This document shows, one piece after another, positions 43,923 through 54,545 of a DNA stretch of 64,000 nucleotides. The notes below the pieces were generated by a model that did no database searches, was not told the DNA's origin, and was given only the letters and a program-made list of their open reading frames with translations. Position numbers and translations under genes: made by a program. This DNA is from Sorghum bicolor. Taxonomy: Eukaryota; Streptophyta; Magnoliopsida; Poales; Poaceae. The stretch lies in assembly GCF_000003195.3 (NCBI RefSeq), contig NC_012871.2, positions 43,814,434 to 43,878,433 of the forward strand, given 5' to 3'. Each line of letters opens with the position of its first letter. Position 1 is the stretch's first letter.

Positions 43923-46900
43923 TTATGGATAGAAACATCGCAGTTTGTCGATGTGCCAAGAGTTAGGCACTCGTGTTCCGTCTGGGTATGCCAATCTGTA
44001 GGACGTGGGTCGTGTGACCTCGGTCACCACGAAAGGTCCTTCCCAGGGAGTGGATAGCTTGTGCATTCCCTCCTGGCTTGTTTTCCATCGAAGTACCAGA
44101 TCGCCGACCACAAAGGAACGGTCTTTGACGTTCCTGTTGTAGTATCGCCTGACTGCCGCGAGATATTTTGCTGTTCGGAGGCAAGAATCTAAACGCTTTT
44201 CCTCCATGCAATTGATTTCGAGTTCTCTGGCGTTGTCAGCGGTCGCCTGGTCGAAGTGTTCGATTCTAGGAGATCCAAAGTGTATGTCGGACGGCAGGAC
44301 CGCCTCTGCACCGTACACCATGAAGTAAGGAGACACCCCTGTGTTTCGACTGGTCTGAGTTCGGAGGCCCCAGACCACTGCCGGCAATTCTTTCATCCAT
44401 CGACCGGGTGCTCTGTCGTTTTCGGTGTACAACCTTTTCTTTAGGGCGTCAACGATCATTCCGTTAGCACGTTCAACTTGACCGTTGGCACGTGGATGTG
44501 CCACTGACACGTATTTTATGACTATGCCTCTGTCATCGCAGAAGTCCCAAAAAGTAGTGCCAGTAAACTGAGTGCCCAGATCGGTGATTATGCTGTTCGG
44601 GATGCCGAATCTGTGTATGATTTGATTGAGGAACTCCACAGCCTTCTCGGAGGTTGCCTTGACCATGGGCATGTATTCAATCCACTTGGAGAACTTGTCG
44701 ATTAACACGAAGACAAACTTGAAATTGCCCGGGGCTGGTTTAAATGGTCCGATCATGTCAAGCCCCCAGCAAGCAAAGGGCCAAGACGACGGGATGGTTT
44801 GAATTTCATGGGCAGGTACATGGGTCCTCTTAGCGAAAAACTGACATCCTTCGCAATGTCGAACCAGTTTTTCTGCGTCGCCGACCGCGGTTGGCCAATA
44901 AAAACCTGCTCGGAAAGCCTTTCCGACCAACGTTCTAGATGCGGCGTGGTTGCCGCAGGATCCAGCATGTATGTCCTCTAAGAGCTTGATACCATCATCT
45001 TGGGGTATGCACTTGAGCAGTACTTCGGAGCTTGCGTTTTTCCGCATGAGTTTTCCGTCGACCAGGATGTAGTTCTTTGATCGTCGGATGAGGCGCTCGT
45101 TCTCTGTTTTGTCCTGAAAACCTGTCCCGTCTGATATGTATTTGATGAACGGGGTACGCCAGTCACGCCCACCGGTTGTCGGAGTGGCGTCGTCTATGAG
45201 CATTGCCTCGGTGGGTTGCTTGTCGACCAGGGAGGAGCCTACGCTCGGCTCATGGATGTCCTGGACGAAAATACCCCGCGGGATTTGGGCCCGAGATGAG
45301 CCTAACTTTGACAACGCATCTGCTGCTTGGTTCTTATCCCGGACCACGTGGATGTATTCTATGCCATAGAAGTTGGTTTCCCATTTGCGAATTTCTTTGC
45401 AGTAGAGATCCATCTTCTCGTGGGTTGCGTCCCACTCCTTGTTGAGCTGGTTGATGACCAAAGCGGAGTCGCCATAGACATAGAGGCGCTTGACCCCTAG
45501 TTCAACGGCTAGTCTTATGCCATGCAAGCATGCTTCGTATTCGGCGACGTTGTTTGACGCCGGAAAAAGGATCCGAAGGACGTAACGCAGTTTGTCCTTG
45601 TTGGGTGATACGAACAGTACCCCAGCGCCGGCACCGTTGATGTTCAAGGACCCATCAAAGAACATTGACCAGTGGTCTGAGGCATCGGGAACGGGAGGCT
45701 CATTGAGATCCGTCCATTCAGCAATGAAATCGACCAGGGCCTGAGACTTGACAGTAGTTCGGCTCTGGAACTCCAGCGAAAATGGGCACAATTCCATCGC
45801 CCATTTCACGATTCTGCCATTGGCGTCTTTATTGCGCAGGATGTCCCCGAGAGGGAAACTAGTTGTCACCAGGACTCGATGGCCGTCGAAGTAGTGCTTC
45901 AGCTTTCTTGATGTTATCAGAATGGCGTATATGAGCTTCTGTATTTGTGGATATCTGGCCTTGGACTCGTTTAGGACTTCACTTATGAAGTAAACGGGTC
46001 TCTGGACCTTGTAGGCGTGACCTGGTTCATCTCGCTCGACCACTATTGCCGTGGAAACAACCCTGTCAGTTGCAGTAATGTAAAGAAGTAGGTCTTCATT
46101 GGGTTGAGGCGCTGTGAGGACAGGTGGTGAAGTGAGGAAGGTCTTAAGCTGAGTGAACGCAGCGTCGGCTTCCTCTGTCCAAGAAAATTTTTCTGATGCT
46201 TTCAATAGTTTGAAGAAAGGGAGGCCTTTTTCTCCCAGCCTTGAGATGAAACGACTGAGGGCGGCCATGCATCCGGTTAGCTTCTGAATGTCCTTGACGT
46301 TCTTCGGTGGTCGCATGTCGAGTACGGCTTTGACTTTTGAAGGGTTTGGTCGTATGCCATCGCGACTGACGACGTTGCCGAGCAGTAGACCGGAAGGAAC
46401 GCCGAAAATGCATTTCTTGGGGTTGAGCTTCCACTTGTACCTATTGAGTGCCTTGAAGGTTCGGTCTAAGTTGTCGATTAGGGTGCTCGCGTCCCTTGTT
46501 TTTACGACCACGTCGTCCACATAGGCCTCGACGAGGTCATCACGAATCTCGTCGTGGAGGCATTACTGGATGGCCCTTTGATAAGTGGCCCCGGCGTTTT
46601 TGAGTCCGAAAGACATGGTCGTGTAGCAGTATGCGCCGAAGGGTGTGATGAAGGATGTTTTGATCTGATCTTCTTCCTTTAGCGAGATCTGGTGATAACC
46701 AGAGTAGCAGTCTAGAAAGGAGAGGAGTTCGCATCCGGCCGTTGAGTCGACCACCTCGTCGATGCGAGGGAGACCAAAAGGATCTTTAGGACAGTGTTTG
46801 TTAAGATCAGTGTAATCAACGCACATTCTCCATTCATTATTCTTTTTGCGTACAAGAACCGGATTGGCGAGCCAATCGGGGTGATACACTTCTTTTATGA

Positions 46901-47108
46901 ATCCGGCTGCTAGAAGCCGTGTTATTTCTGCCCTAATAGCCTCCTTTTTGTCACGAGCGAACCGTCGCAGTTTTTGCTTGATTGGTCTTGCGGTCTTCGA
47001 GACATTTAAGGAGTGCTCGATCAGGTTTCGTGGGACACCGGGCATGTCTGCGGGTTTCCATGCGAAAACGCTCACGTTGTCCCTTAGAAACCTGACGAGC
47101 GCGTCTTC
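43923..47108 (-). pseudogene. Tat copy 2 pol, one private stop and one shared stop
   Basis: Same domain order as in copy 1: RT with [19 protein letters not shown] intact here (near 46512), two RNase H domains, and integrase with DMIGPF, DLGTQF and the final E in [13 protein letters not shown] at 46563-46565 replaces the Gln codon found in copy 1 (AIQQCLHDE), between the RT fingers and the YVDD box. Upstream, an in-frame TAG at 47109-47111 separates it from protease, as in copy 1. The downstream open part is 865 codons. The C-terminus is IDKLRCFYP. Confidence 0.9.
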
Positions 47109-50100
47109 CTATTTTGGACCCAGGTTGGCCCCGATGAGGGCTGTCTTCTCGGGGTTGCCTTCGACCAGCTGCACTTCTTTGTACTCCTTGGATTTTGAGT
47201 TCTTCCTGGCTGTCGCCTGTTCGGGTAATCGGAGCTGGTCGGGAGGTAGCTGTGCGGCTTGGTTTGCTGTTTCCGCCATGCGGATTGAGAGGTCGATTGC
47301 CTCGATGATCTTGAAGCTTTCTTCTTCGCAGGTGTACGCAGTGTAGACTTTGCCTCTGACGGTTAGGACGCCCTTCTCCGTGGGCATCTTAAGGACCAGG
47401 TATGAGTAGTGCGGGACTGCCATGAACTTTGTCAGCGATGGGCGGCCCAGTATGGCGTGATAGGTCCCGTCGAAATCTGCGACTACGAAGTTGATGAACT
47501 CCGTCCGGAAGTGGTCGGGTGTGCCGAATTGGATAGGCAATGTTATCTGTCCGAGGGGCACTGAACTTTGACCTGGCAAAACCCCCCAGAATTGGGCGTC
47601 GTAAGGTTTTAGTTGTGTCGGTGATATCTTGAGGGCGGGCAGGCTGTTGCGGAAGAGGATGTCGATGGAGCTTCCCCCGTCCACGAGCACGCGCTCGAAT
47701 CTGATGCTGTTGATGCAGGGGTCAAGAATCAGTGGGAAACGACCCGGCTCTGGGATAGCGGCCCACTGGTCCTTCCTGCTGAATGAGATCTCCCTGTGGG
47801 ACCACGTGGGAAATTTCGGATCTGCGATCAGCCCGTCCGTGCTGTCTATGTTGAGGCAGGCTCTCTTTAACAGTTTTCTTTCTCGCTTGGACTCAGTGGA
47901 GACCTTGCCCCCAAAAATGGAGTGGACCACGTCAGTGGGGCTGACGTATTGGTGTCGGGGGTCCCTATCTTGGTCCTCATCCTCATCTTCGTGGTCGTGC
48001 CCGTCGCGCTTGTTATTTTTCTTGGCGGAGTCCTCTTGGGCGGCCCGCCGTGTATAGATACTTTTGAGGACGCGGCACTCTTCCATGGTATGATTGGACT
48101 TTGGGTGTAGCTGGCATGGTCCCTTCAACGTTTTGTTGTAGTCTTCTTGGTAGTCCCGTCGCCCATTGGGACGTTTGACCGTATTTACTTCGTGGTCGTA
48201 GTCGAGAGGGCGCTTTCCTCTGAAGTCGTCGCGGCTGTCGCGCCGCCGACCCCAACCCTCTCGGTGATCACGGTTGTCGGAGCGGCGGTGATTTCTGTTG
48301 TCGTAGCGACCACGACCGTCATCTCGCTGGTCGGGGCCTCTCGCATCGTCTCGGATTAGTTTTTCTGCGTCATCGGCATCGGCGTAATTTTTGGCGGTGG
48401 CGAGGAGCTCTGCTACCGTTGATGGGCGCTTACGCAACAGCTTGTTCCTCAGCGCTTCGTGGAAACGCAAGCCCTTGATGAAGGCTGAGATGGCCTCGTC
48501 ATGAGAAATCTTCGGGATTTTGAGGCGCATATCCGAGAATCGTCGGATGTAATCGCGCAGAGGTTCATTCTTCCTGTCCCATATCCTTTCAAGGTCATAC
48601 TTGTTTCCGGGCTGCTCGCATGTGGCGATGAAGTTGTCGATGAAAGCCTGGCGTAGCTCTTCCCAAGAGTCGAAGGAGTCCTCAGGCAAGCCGAGAAGCC
48701 ACTGATGACCAGCCTGGTCGAGGACTACGGGGAAGTAGTTAGCCATGACGTGCTCATCTCCTGCCGCTGATCGGACGGCGATTTCATAGAGGGTGATCCA
48801 GTTCTCTGGATTTTCCTTGCCGTCGTATTTTTTAAGTTTTTCGAGCTTGAAATTGCGGGGCCACACGACCTGGCGGAGGTGTGAGGAGAACTGTCTTAGG
48901 CCCGGAGGACCGTGGGTTGCATCGTACTCGATGCGGCGCAGGTTTTCGTGGACTGCTCTCTCTGCGGCGCGCCTGTTGATGCGGTCCTGGGCATCTTTGG
49001 AATGGATGTTGTGGCGGAGATCCCTGTGTTGATCTTCTTCTTGGCCGCGTACGCGGTTCTGCTTGCGGCGGCCATCGGCGTCTCGACCACCATCGTCGTG
49101 CCGCGAGTCCCCTCGACGGTTATCGGGGGAGCGGCTGCGGTGACGCCTGCTGGGTGAGACCTGGCTACGATTAGTCTGGTCGGTGGCGGCTTCCGTATAA
49201 GAGACGTCCTGGACTCTCTTGAGCAGAGTGGCTGTCTGTCCCATTGCGGCGATCAGGTGTGCTCGGATGCTGGTCCGAACTCCCTGGCATTCGGGGGTGT
49301 CAGGAAGCCGATCCAGGTTAGCCATGGCGACAGCCACGTTGGCGCTTGGCGTTTTGTAGACTGGCTGGTCCCCGACCATGTCAAAGGCATCGTTGAGGTT
49401 ATTTGGTGGCATCTGTTGTTGCTCGTCCGCACGTCGTCGGGCGCGATCGGCGTTACGCTGTTCGCGGAGTTGCCTCTGGTCATATGTTTCTCCGTCAACG
49501 GCCGGTTCGTCGGCGCTAACATTGAACACAATATCCCCTCGCCGGGGGGGGAATATCGGGAATCGGTCGAAACCCGGAGGGTGTGAAGGAAAATCCAGGT
49601 CGTAGCCCTCGTCTTCGGTGTTTATAACCTCGGTGGGGACGGAGTCGGTGCTTGAGTTGGTGCTGGAAACCTGGCCGTCCCGTAGCTCTCGGATTGTCAC
49701 CATGTTGACATGGTGACGATTGTTCCTTGTCGGCGACCAACCCGCCTTGCTGAAAACGGATTGGACATGCTGTGAGTAAACAGAGGCCGAGTTGTTCAGG
49801 CCGCAAGGGTAGTCTTCCTTCTTGAGCTCGATGGATCGTCCTGAGGGGGTTGAGGTTATCGTCAGGAACGTTCCCAGCCGTTCGTGTGTGGCGACACGAG
49901 TTGGCCGGCGGGATTTCGAAAAATCCGCTCGAGCAGCTTGGTCGGGCCGGCGCAGAACTCCATCTATTAGTTGGGAGACTTCGAGTAGCTTGGAGTCAGC
50001 GCGATCGAGCGCTTGGAGGAGGTCCGAGCAGTCGATCTCCTTTCCCTTGTAGAGTGGGAACGGTGGTCGGGCGCTTGGTGCCGTCATGCGTGTGGTCGGA

Positions 50101-50240
50101 GACGGCGTGATCTCAGATTGGATCTGGATCTCTTTCGGAACCGTGGTCGCGAAGCCGCCGCTGCACGTCGTCCACGTGATCTGGCCGACGGTGAACGTGA
50201 GGCCTTCGGGCACGGTCGTAGAAGCTGGGATCGTGACCAT
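47109..50240 (-). CDS. Tat copy 2 gag-protease, open frame
   Basis: The first plausible ATG is at 50238-50240 (MVTIPAS); the frame is open from there to the TAG at 47109-47111, 1,043 codons. The domains are as in copy 1: RSRSPDNRRGDSR-type basic linker, gag core, the CHC finger CQLHPKSNHTMEEC, then protease with VLVDGGSSIDILF and ILGRPSLTKF. Relative to copy 1 it keeps six Cs near 47585, so protease is in frame, and lacks three residues (a 9 bp deletion near 48328). The TAG after NLGPK is in the same frame as RT, so read-through or a suppressed stop would be needed to make pol. Confidence 0.85.
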   Translation of the reverse strand: MVTIPASTTVPEGLTFTVGQITWTTCSGGFATTVPKEIQIQSEITPSPTTRMTAPSARPPFPLYKGKEIDCSDLLQALDRADSKLLEVSQLIDGVLRRPDQAARADFSKSRRPTRVATHERLGTFLTITSTPSGRSIELKKEDYPCGLNNSASVYSQHVQSVFSKAGWSPTRNNRHHVNMVTIRELRDGQVSSTNSSTDSVPTEVINTEDEGYDLDFPSHPPGFDRFPIFPPRRGDIVFNVSADEPAVDGETYDQRQLREQRNADRARRRADEQQQMPPNNLNDAFDMVGDQPVYKTPSANVAVAMANLDRLPDTPECQGVRTSIRAHLIAAMGQTATLLKRVQDVSYTEAATDQTNRSQVSPSRRHRSRSPDNRRGDSRHDDGGRDADGRRKQNRVRGQEEDQHRDLRHNIHSKDAQDRINRRAAERAVHENLRRIEYDATHGPPGLRQFSSHLRQVVWPRNFKLEKLKKYDGKENPENWITLYEIAVRSAAGDEHVMANYFPVVLDQAGHQWLLGLPEDSFDSWEELRQAFIDNFIATCEQPGNKYDLERIWDRKNEPLRDYIRRFSDMRLKIPKISHDEAISAFIKGLRFHEALRNKLLRKRPSTVAELLATAKNYADADDAEKLIRDDARGPDQRDDGRGRYDNRNHRRSDNRDHREGWGRRRDSRDDFRGKRPLDYDHEVNTVKRPNGRRDYQEDYNKTLKGPCQLHPKSNHTMEECRVLKSIYTRRAAQEDSAKKNNKRDGHDHEDEDEDQDRDPRHQYVSPTDVVHSIFGGKVSTESKRERKLLKRACLNIDSTDGLIADPKFPTWSHREISFSRKDQWAAIPEPGRFPLILDPCINSIRFERVLVDGGSSIDILFRNSLPALKISPTQLKPYDAQFWGVLPGQSSVPLGQITLPIQFGTPDHFRTEFINFVVADFDGTYHAILGRPSLTKFMAVPHYSYLVLKMPTEKGVLTVRGKVYTAYTCEEESFKIIEAIDLSIRMAETANQAAQLPPDQLRLPEQATARKNSKSKEYKEVQLVEGNPEKTALIGANLGPK

Positions 50241-50269
50241 CTTGTTCGCCGGAAAAGTTGCACGCACAC

Positions 50270-50287
50270 CCCCTACCTGGCGCGCCA
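50270..50287 (-). other. Tat copy 2 primer-binding site
   Basis: TGGCGCGCCAGGTAGGGG on the minus strand, one base from the LTR at 50289. Confidence 0.8.
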
Positions 50288-50288
50288 C

Positions 50289-50749
50289 TGTCGACGAAAG
50301 CTGGTCGGCAGTCTACCTTGGGGTATACCCACGGTAGTATTTTATCGGTAGACGGTGCGCAAACTACGAACTCGATGGTGACGCAAGACACGGACAAGCT
50401 TTTTATCCAGGTTCGGCCGCCGAGTTGGCGTAATACCTACGTCCTGCGTCTGGTTGTATTGATTTGTGTTGAGAGAATATGATGTCCCCTAGGGGGTCCC
50501 TTGCCCCTCCTTATATAGTCTGGAGGGCAGGGTTTCAGATCTGGAAACTAATCCTAGTCGGTTACAATTGCCATGGATAATTCGATATCAATTCCTATTC
50601 CAACCGACTAGAATCCTGCTTGATCTCCACATCTCGTTTCCTTGCGCGAAACTCCAGGTTGTCGGATCAAGCCTTGTACTCGTCTCGTAATGGGCCAAGC
50701 CTCCTGGCCGAAGTCTAGCCGTAAGGGTATAGGGGTTTATACCCCCACA
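50289..50749 (-). repeat. Tat copy 2 5' LTR
   Basis: 461 bp. It differs from 38643-39103 at about five positions (TAGTATTTTA, GATGTCCCC, GGTTTCAG, ATCTGG). E5 sequence resumes at 50750. Confidence 0.95.
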
Positions 50750-53068
50750 GCTATCAATAAAATAGTTGCTCCTACCAACAAGACTGAGCTGCAGTACCTG
50801 ATGGGCAAGGTAAATTTTATCAGGAGGTTTATATCTAATTTGTCTGGTAAAATTCGTGCTTTCAGTCCATTACTTAAGTTGAAAGCCGATCAAGAATTCA
50901 TTTGGGGGAAAGAACAACAGTTGGCCTTGGATGAGATCAAGAATTACTTGGTAAATCCTCCAATCCTGATTCCACCTTAGCAAGGGAAGCCCTTCAAATT
51001 GTATTTGTCTACCGATGGGATGGTCATCGGTTCGGCTTTAATTCAAGATTTTGAAGGGAAGGAACGTGTGATTTACTATTTAAGCAGGAGGTTGATTGAT
51101 GCTGAGACTAGGTATTCGGCTATTGAGAAACTATGCTTATGCTTGTATTTCTCCTGTATTAAGTTAAGGCATGATTTGCTATCGGCCGAATGCACTGTTA
51201 TTTGAAAAGATGATGTGGTCCGGTACATGCTATCTATGCCGATCATGAGTGGCAGGATCGGTAAGTGGATTTCGGCACTGGCAGAATTCGATCTGCGTTA
51301 CGAATCGGTTAAAGCGGTTAAAGGGCAGATTATGGCTGATTTCGTGACTCAACATTGTGGTACAGTGGAGGCTTTGGAGATTGTACCTTGGACGCTCTTC
51401 CTTGATGGATCCACATGTGACCGGGGGGCAGGAATCGGCATAGTGTTAATTTCCCCTCGGGGACAGAAATATGAGTTCTCCTTGCTGATTGTTGCCACGT
51501 CAACAAATAATCAGACTGAGTATCAAGCTTTGATAAAGGGGTTGGAATTGCTAAGAGAAGTTCATGCTGATGCTGTTGAAATCTTTGGGGATTCTATGCT
51601 GGTTATAAACCAATTGGCTGGAAGTTATGAGTGCCGAAGCGAAGTCTTGATAACATATCATAAAAGGAGCATGCAATTGTTAAAGGAATTCAAGGACTTA
51701 CGATTAGAGCATGTTCCTCGATTGCATGATGAAGAGGCCAATCGGTTGGCTCAGCATGCCTCGGGATATCAGCCCATGATTAATGCAATATCGGCAGTCG
51801 GTGCGGATGATTGGAGAAAAGAAATCATTGATTATTTAAAGGATCCATCCAAGAAAGTTGAGAGATGTGTTCGGTTTCAAGCCATGAAGTATGTGCTCCT
51901 TGAGGAGAAGTTATATTACCAAACTATTGATGGGATTCTTCTCAGATGTTTAGGTGGTGATGAGGCTAAGAATTTGATGGGAGAAATCCATGAAGGAGTA
52001 TGTGGAGCACATCAGTCGGCCTTTAAGATGAAGTGGATGATTAGAAGAAATGGGTATTATTGGCCGACTATACTTGAAGATTGTTTTAAGTATTTTAAGG
52101 GGTGTCAAGGATGTCAGAAATTTGGCAATGTTCAAAGGGCACCTGCATCGGCCATGAATCCTATCATCAAGCCTTGGCCCTTCCGGGGATGGGCTATTGA
52201 TTTGATCAGCCAGATTTATCCGCCATCCAGCAAAGGACATAAATTTATTCTGGTTGCTACCGATTATTTCACCAAATGGGTTGAAGCTATTCCTTTAAAG
52301 AAAGTTACATCGGCCAATATGATTGATTTTGTGAAAGAGCATATTATCTACCGATTTGGAATTCCTGAAACAATTACTACCGATCAGGGTACTATGTTCA
52401 CATCGGGAGAGTTTGATGAATTCGCAATCGGTATGGGAATTAAAGTATTAAACTCTTCTCCTTACTATGCTCAAGCTAATGGGCAGGCCGAGGCATCTAA
52501 CAAAGGAATTATCAAGCTTATTAAACGAAAGATTGAAGAAAATCCTAGGAGGTGGCACACATTATTAAAAGAAGCTTTATGGTCATACCGGATGGCTCGT
52601 CATGGATCGACCAAGGTTTCACCTTATCAGTTGGTGTATAGGCATGATTCAGTGCTACCTTGGGAAATTAAGACTGGGTCTAGGAGACTATCTTTTCAAG
52701 ATCAATTGGCTGCCGATGATTATGCTACTTTGATGGCAGGCGAGTTGGATGATCTAGCAGGACATCGGCTAAGGGCTTTGATGAGTATAGAAGAGAATAA
52801 GAAGAGAGTTGCCAGATGGTATGATAAGAAGGTAAAAGCTAAGGAGTTTGCCAATGGAGACTTAGTGTGGAAATTAATCTTACCAATTGGGACTAAAAGT
52901 TCAAAATTTGGGAAGTGGTCTTCCAAATGGGAGGGTCCCTATCGGATAAATCGATCGGCTCCTGGTAATGACTATATTTTAGAAACTCTCGAAGGAGTTG
53001 AATTTCCCAGAGCATTAAATGGCAAATATCTAAAGAAGTACTACCCCAGCATATGGGTCGATGCATGA
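50750..53068 (+). pseudogene. E5 RNase H, second RNase H and integrase
   Basis: It resumes at INKIVAPTNKTELQYLMGKV, the thumb/connection end of RT. RNase H follows (LYLSTDGMVIGSALI; SRRLIDAETRYSAIEK), then the second, archaeal-type RNase H (LFLDGSTCDRGAGIG; GDSMLVINQL), integrase zinc region (CGAHQS... CQGCQKFG) and the core with WAIDLIS, ITTDQGTMF and NGQAEASNKG. The end is YLKKYYPSIWVDA. Stops occur at about 50978 and 51203; from 51215 the frame is open for 617 codons. No catalytic RT part is present, so E5 cannot encode a working polymerase. Confidence 0.9.
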
Positions 53069-53221
53069 AAGTTTAAGTGCCGATAACATTCCTATCGGCT
53101 GGATCAAAATGTATCTGGAGCTGGACTTAGTGTTTTAAAAGGTGCCGATAACAGTCCTATCGGCTAGACCAAGATACTAGGAGTGCTCAAAAGGGGAGAG
53201 TAGGATGTATCGCCGATGAAG
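53069..53221. other. Convergent 3' ends of E5 pol and antisense gene, with two stem-loops
   Basis: Two inverted repeats GCCGAT-9 nt-ATCGGC lie at 53079-53099 and 53144-53164 with nearly identical loops. They sit between the pol stop and the antisense gene's end. Confidence 0.75.
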
Positions 53222-54545
53222 AGTTCATATGTTCAGCAGCGCCTGGATTGTCGATATGGCGCGCAGACGGATCTGGTTGGCTTCTTCTATCTCCTTCACG
53301 TCGTCATCAGCAGAGCCTTCCACTAGCTTCAGCTTCTTCTTCATCTGCAGCGCCTTGCGGCCATGGACATTTCCCTTACTTGCTTGAGCTCTGCCAACAG
53401 GGCTTCACTTTTTGCCGACAGATCAGAGATCTTATGCTTCAGAGCATCTCCTGAGGACTTCAAGATGCCGATGTTCTTGTGCTTCTCATCGGCAAGGAGC
53501 TTCACCTTCGTCATCTCCTCAGAGAGCTGGGCATGAGCGGCTCTATCAGCAAGACGTTGGGCAGCCCTCTGGTACTGCAATTGACGGCTCTCTAGGTGTG
53601 CAGCTTGAAAGAGAACTTCTTCAGCATCGGCAGGGATTTGGCCTCTTAGGGTCTTGAACAAAGCCTTGGCCGGGTCAGAATCATCAACCAGTTGGGCTGT
53701 GTCTTGATGGAGGAGGGCCGACAATTCTTCCAATTTTGCCCTGATCTCTGCCGATGTGATTCTAACTGCTCGGAAGGAACTTGCCTCCTCACCTTCATCT
53801 TCGGAGATGTTGATGGCGAAGGAGAACAAACTGTCAGGAGAGTCCTGCTCCTGAAAAGGAAATGAAACGAGTTATTTTATGGTCAGGTATTGATAAATGA
53901 TACAGATAGGGATTGGGTAACTTACTTGTTTCAGGGCAATCTCTCGCCTCTGACTAGAAGATGCCAATGGAACCACAGGCTGATCGGCTGGGGTTGCCGA
54001 TGGAACTATGTCGGCTGAAAGAATAATAGAGATAATCATAAGACAGAGGAAATAGGGTCATCGGCAGTAATTTCGTGGAAAGTGTGTTACCTTGAGGAGG
54101 AGCGATACTTGTCTGGATGGAGGAAACTACCGATGCTGTAATGGAACCTCCTGGATCGGTAGTTTGCTCATGCACATCAGCCGATGTGTCTTCTGGCTGA
54201 GGTACTTCTGACTGGGGCTCTTCTGGTTGGGGTTCTTCCACTTGGGGTGCTTCTTCTGGCTGAGAAGGAGATGGTACCTGCTGTGTCTGTGTTTCTGGAG
54301 AAGAGGGAGAAGATTCTACCGGGATTGGAGATACCGGGGGAGGAGGAGGCGTTGCTACTCTTTGGTGCTTTGCTTGTGCTCTGGTATGCTTGGCACCTTT
54401 CCTCTTCGTCTGGCTGGACTGGGGGGCATATGCACTTGTGCTTCTGGTCCTTGCCGATGTGCCGGTTTGCTGATACAACGATAAAAATTCGTGAGTACTG
54501 TTGGGTATTCTTAACATCATTACTAAAAGTAGACTAAGTTCTAAA
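53222..54545 (-). pseudogene. E5 antisense gene, 3' exons of a spliced ORF, 5' end lost
   Basis: On the minus strand three exon-like pieces are visible: about 54474-54093 (TGTSARTRSTSAYAPQ, Pro/Glu-rich, ending at a GTAACA donor), about 54018-53925 (ADIVPSATPADQP... ending at GTAAGT) and 53853-53341 (SLFSFAINISEDEGE, then a helical region with EEMTKVKLLADEKHKNIG). TTTCAG and TTTTCAG acceptors precede the last two. A frame change near 53360 separates it from a downstream open piece ending IRLRAISTIQALLNI at about 53222-53340. The position and architecture match the antisense genes of the Tat copies, but the Transposase_28 exon is missing because the Athila-like fragment begins there. Confidence 0.65.

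Larger units (their letters stand above)
37949..50749 (-). mobile_element. Tat copy 2: internal fragment-LTR-internal-LTR, minus strand
   Basis: The same family as copy 1. From right to left on the coding strand: 5' LTR (50289-50749), full internal region, LTR (38643-39103), then a second primer-binding site and the start of a second internal region ending abruptly in gag at 37949. No TSD frames it. The structure fits unequal exchange between LTRs of neighbouring or sister copies followed by a deletion that also removed E5's RT core. The two LTRs differ at about five of 461 positions. Confidence 0.85.
23997..54545 (+). mobile_element. E5: old Tat-lineage Ty3/Gypsy element, plus strand, split by E6 and by Tat copy 2
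   Basis: The segments are 23997-27326, 36648-37948 and 50750-about 54545. The order on the plus strand is 5' LTR, primer-binding site, gag, protease, start of RT, then (after copy 2) RNase H, second RNase H and integrase, followed by an antisense gene. The RT core is missing and the 3' LTR is not in the window. Several stops and frameshifts mark it as older than its inserts. The hexamer GCCGAT/ATCGGC is strikingly frequent throughout. Confidence 0.85.
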
